From Liolophura sinensis (Eukaryota; Mollusca; Polyplacophora; Chitonida; Chitonidae): a stretch of DNA of 64,000 nucleotides. The translations under genes and the position numbers were made by a program. This document shows positions 62,501 through 64,000 of this stretch, piece by piece. How positions within the stretch are numbered: the first letter of the stretch is position 1; every line of letters starts with the position of its first letter. Below the pieces are notes generated by a model, which was not told the origin of the DNA, made no database searches, and worked only from the letters and a program-made list of their open reading frames with translations. The stretch spans positions 5,638,160-5,702,159 of the forward strand of contig NC_088298.1 in the NCBI RefSeq assembly GCF_032854445.1, in the 5' to 3' direction.

Positions 62501-62989
62501 CGGTATTGAACCCTCAGAACACAAAAAAAAAAATTTTTGTAGCATGTTTGTTGTGGTTTTTTTCATCATGGGTTCAATGAAACCATTAACTGTATGTAGC
62601 TTGCTGTTTCTACCAAAGCGTTGTTGAAGTCAAAATTGGTGTATTTTCAAGGCTTATTATTACTAACACATAATTTAGAATTAAGAACCATTTCAAAAAA
62701 CATTTGTTATTTTACCATAATTCACAGTTTGAACTCAGGAGGCATCATGGTACGTGCTCATCTACTTCACACAAGACGGGAACTCACATGATTTGTAAAC
62801 ACTCAGCTTTGATGTCGTATTTTTGTCATTTTCCATATTTTTATCATTTCCGTATTTTTGTCATTTCCATATTTTTGTCATTTTCGTACCCTTTCTGTGG
62901 CACAGGGCTACGACATGGAGGATGCAATGTGTCTGAACAAGGCTTCATATGAGAGAGGTTTTGCTCACGGGGTGATCTACAAGTCAGAG
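38461..62989 (+). CDS. POLR1B: RNA polymerase I second-largest subunit (RPA2/POLR1B), 22 exons, 3' part beyond window
   Basis: Twenty-two exons join in frame to about 775 codons of an RPB2-type beta subunit (animal POLR1B proteins are about 1,130 residues). This subunit forms one side of the active-centre cleft of RNA polymerase I, which transcribes rRNA in the nucleolus. Visible parts in order: N-terminal protrusion ([25 protein letters not shown]), lobe, the [20 protein letters not shown] segment, fork ([20 protein letters not shown] to [19 protein letters not shown]), the Pol I-specific domain 4 (exon 18) and the start of the hybrid-binding domain ([31 protein letters not shown]). The ED pair of GYDMEDA is the family's metal-contact position. 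The ATG has G at +4. Every junction is GT-AG with matching phase except for a one-base insertion in exon 8. About half the introns hold tandem arrays, four of them copied from exon edges. Confidence 0.95.
39244..39378 (+). mobile_element. SINE head fragment
   Basis: GGGGGCCTCCTTGGCTGAGG and GTTAGCACGGCACAATGATC match the tRNA-like head, then CAGCAACCTGCAGATGGTCA. The 3' domain is missing. Confidence 0.75.
40214..40322 (+). mobile_element. SINE 3' fragment
   Basis: CACCATAATGTGGGCCACCA then ATCAAATGAATAAATAAATG; decayed 3' domain and tail. Confidence 0.65.
40433..40510 (+). CDS. POLR1B: POLR1B exon 2
   Basis: 26 codons, [20 protein letters not shown] onward; acceptor CTGTTTCAG, donor CAG|GTAAGT; phase 0. 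Confidence 0.93.
40511..41323. other. POLR1B intron 2
   Basis: AT-rich, with a SINE 5' part at 40981-41129 and an A/G-rich tract near 41245-41275. Nothing else. Confidence 0.7.
40981..41129 (+). mobile_element. SINE 5' part
   Basis: CTGGTCTCCGTGGCCGAGGT, GTTAACATGCCAGCACGGTG and CTTCCTCTCCGGCCGTAAGT; ends at CAACCTGCGG, so the 3' domain is lost. Confidence 0.8.
41324..41383 (+). CDS. POLR1B: POLR1B exon 3
   Basis: 20 codons, [20 protein letters not shown]; acceptor TTGTTTCAG, donor AGG|GTAAGA; phase 0. Confidence 0.92.
41830..42435. repeat. 24-bp minisatellite in POLR1B intron 3, about 25 copies
   Basis: The unit is AAGGGATTAAAAGGCTTGTG(TAGC). The array is bounded by unique DNA on both sides. 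It is not derived from a neighbouring exon edge. Confidence 0.92.
42718..42792 (+). CDS. POLR1B: POLR1B exon 4
   Basis: 25 codons, [20 protein letters not shown] to VYPAE; acceptor TATTTGTAG, donor GAG|GTGAGC; phase 0. Confidence 0.92.
42793..43660. other. POLR1B intron 4
   Basis: Holds the 3' part of a second-family SINE (43285-43476). The remainder is unique AT-rich DNA. Confidence 0.65.
43285..43476 (+). mobile_element. Second-family SINE, partial
   Basis: CAACAAGGAGGCACATTACA and AACTCCTTTGTCGTCATTTG with TAAACCCTAAGAAATCACTC match 34300-34412. Confidence 0.7.
43661..43780 (+). CDS. POLR1B: POLR1B exon 5
   Basis: 40 codons, [20 protein letters not shown] through GEVPIMVK; acceptor TTATTTCAG, donor AAG|GTGGGT; phase 0. 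PIMVKS is a conserved protrusion-lobe motif of the family. Confidence 0.94.
44192..44446 (+). mobile_element. SINE, near full length, diverged
   Basis: Head GGAGGCCTCTCTGGCTGAGG and GTTAGCACGCCAGCATATCG; B-box GAGTTCAAGTCC; 3' domain GAAATATTCTTGAGGAAGAT; tail CAAATAAAGAAATAAA. Lies in POLR1B intron 5. Confidence 0.85.
44476..44541 (+). CDS. POLR1B: POLR1B exon 6
   Basis: 22 codons, [20 protein letters not shown] onward; acceptor GTTTCACAG, donor GAG|GTGAGA; phase 0. Confidence 0.92.
44805..45052 (+). mobile_element. SINE, near full length, diverged
   Basis: GGTTAATGTGCCAGCACATT, GAGTTCAAATCCGGCTCATG, GAAATATTCTGGACTATGGC and CAAATAAATAA tail, in POLR1B intron 6. It ends only about 25 bases before the exon 7 acceptor. 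Confidence 0.82.
45078..45152 (+). CDS. POLR1B: POLR1B exon 7
   Basis: 25 codons, [20 protein letters not shown] then PRRNF; acceptor TGATTTCAG, donor TTT|GTGAGT; phase 0. One of the most conserved blocks of RPB2-type subunits. Confidence 0.95.
45335..46165. repeat. 38-bp minisatellite in POLR1B intron 7, about 22 copies
   Basis: The unit is AATTAGGGATGGCATTCTGC then AGAAGCCGTCACCCTTGT. Several copies carry the variant GTCATGATTGTAATT, and the first copies at 45335-45360 are decayed. Not exon-derived. Confidence 0.94.
46474..46573 (+). CDS. POLR1B: POLR1B exon 8, with a one-base insertion
   Basis: Acceptor CACCCAACAG, then PMCIVRPSW, a run of six A at 46501-46506, and from there the expected residues ([22 protein letters not shown]) appear only one frame over. 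The exon is 100 bases, where 99 would keep phase 0 on both sides. Donor GCG|GTAAGT. If the extra A is real, translation would stop at TGA 49340-49342 in exon 10. Confidence 0.9.
46574..47577. other. POLR1B intron 8
   Basis: AT-rich, with a T-run at about 46716-46742. No array or gene. Confidence 0.6.
47578..47673 (+). CDS. POLR1B: POLR1B exon 9
   Basis: 32 codons, [20 protein letters not shown] onward; acceptor TTCCCTCAG, donor AAG|GTAAAT; phase 0. Confidence 0.93.
47674..49322. other. POLR1B intron 9
   Basis: 1.6 kb. The first 1.2 kb is AT-rich and unique. 48945-49205 is a degenerate tandem region, described separately. Confidence 0.6.
48945..49205. repeat. Degenerate 17/34-bp tandem repeat
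   Basis: Theme CTGGGCACTGTGATTTCCC with the variants GGGCGCTGTGGTT and GGGTACTGTGGTT. It opens overlapping ORFs on both strands that are not genes. Confidence 0.8.
49323..49399 (+). CDS. POLR1B: POLR1B exon 10
   Basis: [20 protein letters not shown] onward; acceptor GTGACCCAG, donor AGAGG|GTAAGT; ends two bases into a Gly codon. Confidence 0.92.
49540..50035. repeat. 55-bp minisatellite in POLR1B intron 10, about 9 copies
   Basis: The unit is GAACTTTATGACTGATTTTG, AACGGTAACGACAGATAGGA, GATGTGATATTTTGT. Copies are about 90-95 percent alike. Not exon-derived. Confidence 0.93.
50222..50363 (+). mobile_element. Second-family SINE, internally shortened
   Basis: The head AGCCCGGATAGCACAGTTGG then TAGAGCGTCTGCTTCTCGAG is a good tRNA-like A-box half. 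The 3' end TCGTCGTCGTATGACTGAAA, GTTGAGTACGACGTTAAACC and CACTCACTCACTC matches 34330-34412. The middle is missing. Confidence 0.8.
50652..50798 (+). CDS. POLR1B: POLR1B exon 11
   Basis: Acceptor TTGGGTACAG, then [20 protein letters not shown] and, at the end, DEDLGRHLF; donor TTTCG|GTAAGT with two bases of the Arg codon left. The last 20 bases plus the donor are the seed of the array that follows. Confidence 0.93.
50779..51445. repeat. 37-bp array copied from the exon 11 donor boundary, about 18 copies
   Basis: The unit is CTTGGGAGACATTTGTTTCG (the last 20 bases of exon 11) followed by GTAAGTCCCAGGAATGT (first 17 bases of the intron). The first unit is the real boundary. Later units alternate between TTTCGGTAAG, which keeps the donor (for example near 50907, 50944, 51019 and 51309), and TTTCAGTCAG, which has lost it. 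Confidence 0.95.
51510..52392. repeat. 26-bp minisatellite, about 34 copies
   Basis: The unit is TAGTCCTGTGTGTAAGGATACCCACG, with CATG, CACG or CACA at the last bases and occasional TAGTCCAG. It has no stop codons on the minus strand, so all three minus frames stay open with a 26-residue period. Those ORFs are artefacts. Same intron as the exon 11-derived array. Confidence 0.95.
52713..52766 (+). CDS. POLR1B: POLR1B exon 12
   Basis: Acceptor [27 protein letters not shown] after completing an Arg codon. Donor TTTTAGT|GTGAGT was chosen because it joins exon 13 in phase; a GTGTGA two bases earlier would not. Confidence 0.88.
52930..53340. repeat. Degenerate 18/36-bp tandem repeat in POLR1B intron 12
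   Basis: Theme GGAATGGGGTCAAAGTCTGG and GAATGAGGCCAATATCTTG, passing into GGATTGGAACCAAAGCTGGA towards the right. Confidence 0.85.
53567..53684 (+). CDS. POLR1B: POLR1B exon 13
   Basis: Acceptor [29 protein letters not shown] through [16 protein letters not shown]; donor AAG|GTAGGG; leaves phase 0. Confidence 0.93.
54265..55205. repeat. 26-bp minisatellite in POLR1B intron 13, about 35 copies
   Basis: The unit is GTTTTACTGGACACACAGAA(AACAAT), more diverged to the right, running to within about 15 bases of the exon 14 acceptor. Several plus-strand ORFs (repeating FYWTHRKQC) arise from it and are not genes. Confidence 0.94.
55221..55308 (+). CDS. POLR1B: POLR1B exon 14
   Basis: Acceptor [30 protein letters not shown] to DVNL; donor CTGG|GTAAGT; leaves one base of a Gly codon. 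Confidence 0.92.
55652..55758 (+). CDS. POLR1B: POLR1B exon 15
   Basis: Acceptor [28 protein letters not shown] then [15 protein letters not shown]; donor CAG|GTACAG; phase 0 at the end. The last 75 bases and the donor are the seed of the 110-bp array downstream. Confidence 0.94.
55684..58037. repeat. 110/125-bp array copied from exon 15 and its donor, about 20 extra copies
   Basis: Each unit holds the last 75 bases of exon 15 (GAGGTGACCAAACCCATGGA to ATGCAG), usually with a 15-base deletion (ACCTGGTATCCAGAA missing), plus the first 50 bases of the intron (GTACAGTACAGCTGGTGTTT to ATGACGTG). Units near 56393 and 57178 keep the 15 bases. Nearly every unit retains a donor (CAGGTACAG, TAGGTACAG or CAGGTAGAG) but has no acceptor. 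Running past the real donor gives a stop (TGA at about 55813) after 18 codons. Confidence 0.96.
58417..58552 (+). CDS. POLR1B: POLR1B exon 16
   Basis: Acceptor [29 protein letters not shown], then [25 protein letters not shown]; donor GG|GTATGT, phase 1. Fork-loop region of the subunit. Confidence 0.95.
58706..58915. mobile_element. Diverged relative of the MITE at 11337
   Basis: Shares TACCCTAATTCTAAGGCCAG, AAAGATATGAATACATTGTT, CATTAGATGGACTAACCATG and GAGCAGACTAGGTGTC with the element in TRIM intron 3. The right terminal repeat is decayed. Confidence 0.65.
59019..59092 (+). CDS. POLR1B: POLR1B exon 17
   Basis: Acceptor [28 protein letters not shown] then ALCQ; donor CAG|GTGAGT; leaves phase 0. 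[13 protein letters not shown] is a hallmark of the family. Confidence 0.96.
59548..59754 (+). CDS. POLR1B: POLR1B exon 18
   Basis: Acceptor TGTTGCAG; 69 codons, [20 protein letters not shown] through [18 protein letters not shown] to GQEK; donor AAAAG|GTCAGG. An earlier GTCAGG (59743) could serve as an alternative donor, but the end used here joins IPPLIE as expected. Confidence 0.92.
59928..60193 (-). mobile_element. Diverged full-length SINE, minus orientation
   Basis: CATTTATTTGATTGGAAATT, CAGCATTTTGGTGGAAAGAA and ATTATGCTGCGCTAGCACAC read the common SINE in reverse, in POLR1B intron 18. Confidence 0.82.
60299..60496 (+). CDS. POLR1B: POLR1B exon 19
   Basis: Acceptor ATCCGTAG; 66 codons, [40 protein letters not shown] to EEMEVA; donor GCC|GTAAGT; phase 0. 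Confidence 0.95.
60608..60690. repeat. 17-bp tandem repeat, about five copies
   Basis: The unit is TTTTTATGATATACCTG, almost perfect. Confidence 0.93.
60790..61010 (-). mobile_element. Diverged SINE, minus orientation
   Basis: TATTAGATTGGAGTTTTTCT, CTCAAGAATATTTCACTCAT and GCATTATGGTGGAAGGAAAC with a head at GGCCATGGAGGCCTC. Confidence 0.78.
61010..61150. repeat. 46-bp tandem repeat, three copies
   Basis: The unit is CTCACATTTAAAAAGTTACA then GTAGATTATTCCTATTTTTTAATG. Confidence 0.9.
61712..61819 (+). CDS. POLR1B: POLR1B exon 20
   Basis: Acceptor [45 protein letters not shown]; donor CAG|GTGTGT; phase 0. [15 protein letters not shown] spans this junction in the family. Confidence 0.94.
61937..62062 (-). 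mobile_element. 5'-truncated SINE, minus orientation
   Basis: TATTTGATTGATGTTTTACG, TTCACTTATACGACGGCGGC and GACCATCCGCAGGTT; the head half is missing. Its right end abuts the first unit of the exon 21-derived array. Confidence 0.82.
62063..62345. repeat. 95-bp array copied from the exon 21 acceptor boundary, three copies including the real one
   Basis: The unit runs from CATGCCATCGCTCACCGCTA through AACAGACATATATGTTTGGT to TTCAGATGGGTAAACAAACG and GGCACACCTCTT. It contains the intron end, the 3' splice site and the first 36-38 exon bases. Copy 1 has lost the AG (CTTTTGG|ATGGG), copy 2 keeps TTTCAG, and the third is the real exon 21 start. Pseudo-exon copies run into an in-frame TAA soon after (CACCGCTAA or TACCTCTAA). 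Confidence 0.93.
62315..62491 (+). CDS. POLR1B: POLR1B exon 21
   Basis: Acceptor TTGGTTTCAG; 59 codons, [20 protein letters not shown] through [20 protein letters not shown] to VISYT; donor ACG|GTAAGA; phase 0. Start of the hybrid-binding domain. Confidence 0.96.
62906..62989 (+). CDS. POLR1B: POLR1B exon 22
   Basis: Acceptor TGTGGCACAG; 28 codons, [20 protein letters not shown] then HGVIYKSE; donor GAG|GTAAGT; phase 0. Contains the ED residues of the metal-contact motif and the NKASxERG motif. The coding region continues outside the window. Confidence 0.96.
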
Positions 62990-64000
62990 GTAAGTACACA
63001 GTAGCTGTGTGATGGGAGGATTTGGTCACGGGATGATCTACAAGACAGAGGTAAGTACGCAGTAGCTGTGTGATGGGAGGATTTGGTCACAGGGCGATCT
63101 ACAAGTCAGAGGTAAGTACGCAGTAGCTGTGTGATGGGAGGATTTGGTCACGGGGTGATTTACAAGTCAGAGGTAAGTACGCAGTAGCTGTGTGATGGGA
63201 GGATTTGGTCACGGGGTGATCTACAAGTCAGAGGTAAGTACGCAGTAGCTGTGTGATGGGAGGATTTGGTCACGGGGCGATCTACAAGTCAGAGGTAAGT
63301 GCGCAGTAGCTGTGTGATGGGAGGATTTGGTCACGGGGTGATCTACCAGTCAGAGGTAAGTGTGCAGTAGCTGTGTGATGGGAGGATTTGGTCACGGGGT
63401 GATCTACAAGTCAGAGGTAAGTACGCAGTAGATGTGTGATGGGAGGATTTGGTCATGGGGTGATCTACAAGTCAGAGGTAAGTACGCAGTAGCTGTGTGA
63501 TGGGAGGATTTGGTCACAGGGCGATCTACAAGTCAGAGGTAAGTACGTAAGTACACAGTAGCTGTGTGATGGGAGGATTTGGTCAAGGGTTGATCTACAT
63601 GTCAGAGGTAAGTACGCAGTAGCTGTGTGATGGGAGGATTTGGTCACGGGGTGATCTACAAGTCAGAGGTAAGTACGCAGTAGCTGTGTGATGGGAGGAT
63701 TTGGTCACGGGTTGATCTACAAGTCAGAGGTAAGTGCGCAGTAGCTGTGTGATGGGAGGATTTGGTCACAGGGCGATCTACAAGTCAGAGGTAAGTACGC
63801 AGTAGCTGTGTGATGGGAGGATTTGGTCACTGGGAGATCTACAAGTCAGAGGTAAGTACGCAGTAGCTGTGTGATGGGAGGATTTGGTCACGGGGAGATC
63901 TACAAGTCAGAGGTAAGTGCGCAGTAGCTGTGTGATGGGAGGATTTGGTCACGGGGAGATCTACAAGTCAGAGGTAAGTACGCAGTAGCTGTGTGATGGG
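62958..64000. repeat. 61-bp array copied from the exon 22 donor boundary, about 17 copies, runs off the window
   Basis: The unit is the last 32 bases of exon 22 (GATTTGGTCACGGGGTGATC then TACAAGTCAGAG) plus the first 29 intron bases (GTAAGTACGCAGTAGCTGTG then TGATGGGAG). Every unit I read keeps a consensus CAGAG|GTAAGT donor, with GTAAGTG variants in some. One unit near 63545 has a short GTAAGTAC duplication. The right end of the array is not seen. Confidence 0.97.

Overview
The window is animal nuclear DNA, most likely from a mollusc or a close lophotrochozoan relative. Its genes are broken into many short exons with GT-AG introns. It is AT-rich with many tandem arrays, and it carries about 17 copies of a tRNA-derived SINE whose conserved 3' domain (a CCACCATAATGCTGGCCGCC-like core and an AAATAAATAAATA tail) is typical of mollusc SINEs. 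I cannot name the species. No prokaryotic operon, CRISPR array or rRNA is present, and no free-standing tRNA gene was found.

Layout. 1-780: a possible minus-strand membrane-protein exon. 786-1959: an intronless, broken copy of a LACC1-type (purine nucleoside phosphorylase/laccase-domain) gene. 2745-6420: a degenerate local duplication in at least four copies, with embedded SINE pieces. 7623-17570: a plus-strand TRIM gene (RING, two B-boxes, coiled coil, B30.2/SPRY). Its last intron is packed with a 42-bp and an 82-bp minisatellite. 17571-30200: gene-poor DNA with SINEs, a duplicated non-coding block and a 60-bp minisatellite. 31054-37180: remains of mobile elements (a reverse transcriptase fragment, a hAT/ZMYM-like transposase pseudogene, SINEs) and an unrecognised minus-strand ORF. 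38461 to the right edge: the first 22 coding exons (about 775 codons, roughly two thirds) of POLR1B, the second-largest subunit of RNA polymerase I. The gene runs off the window.

The most unusual signal is in POLR1B. Four tandem arrays are not random intronic satellites: their repeat units are copied from exon-intron boundaries of the gene itself. Three arrays (after exons 11, 15 and 22) contain the 3' end of the exon plus its 5' splice site. One (before exon 21) contains the 3' splice site plus the start of the exon. Decoy splice sites therefore sit next to the real ones, often many times over. About half of the POLR1B introns visible here carry some tandem array.

POLR1B exon 8 has one extra A in a run of six, which breaks the reading frame; an assembly error is the simplest explanation. 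The long ORFs at 12.6-14.6 kb, 26.2-27.7 kb and 51.4-52.4 kb are open only because of satellite periodicity and are not genes. All identifications rest on reading the sequence and on knowledge of the families; no search was run.
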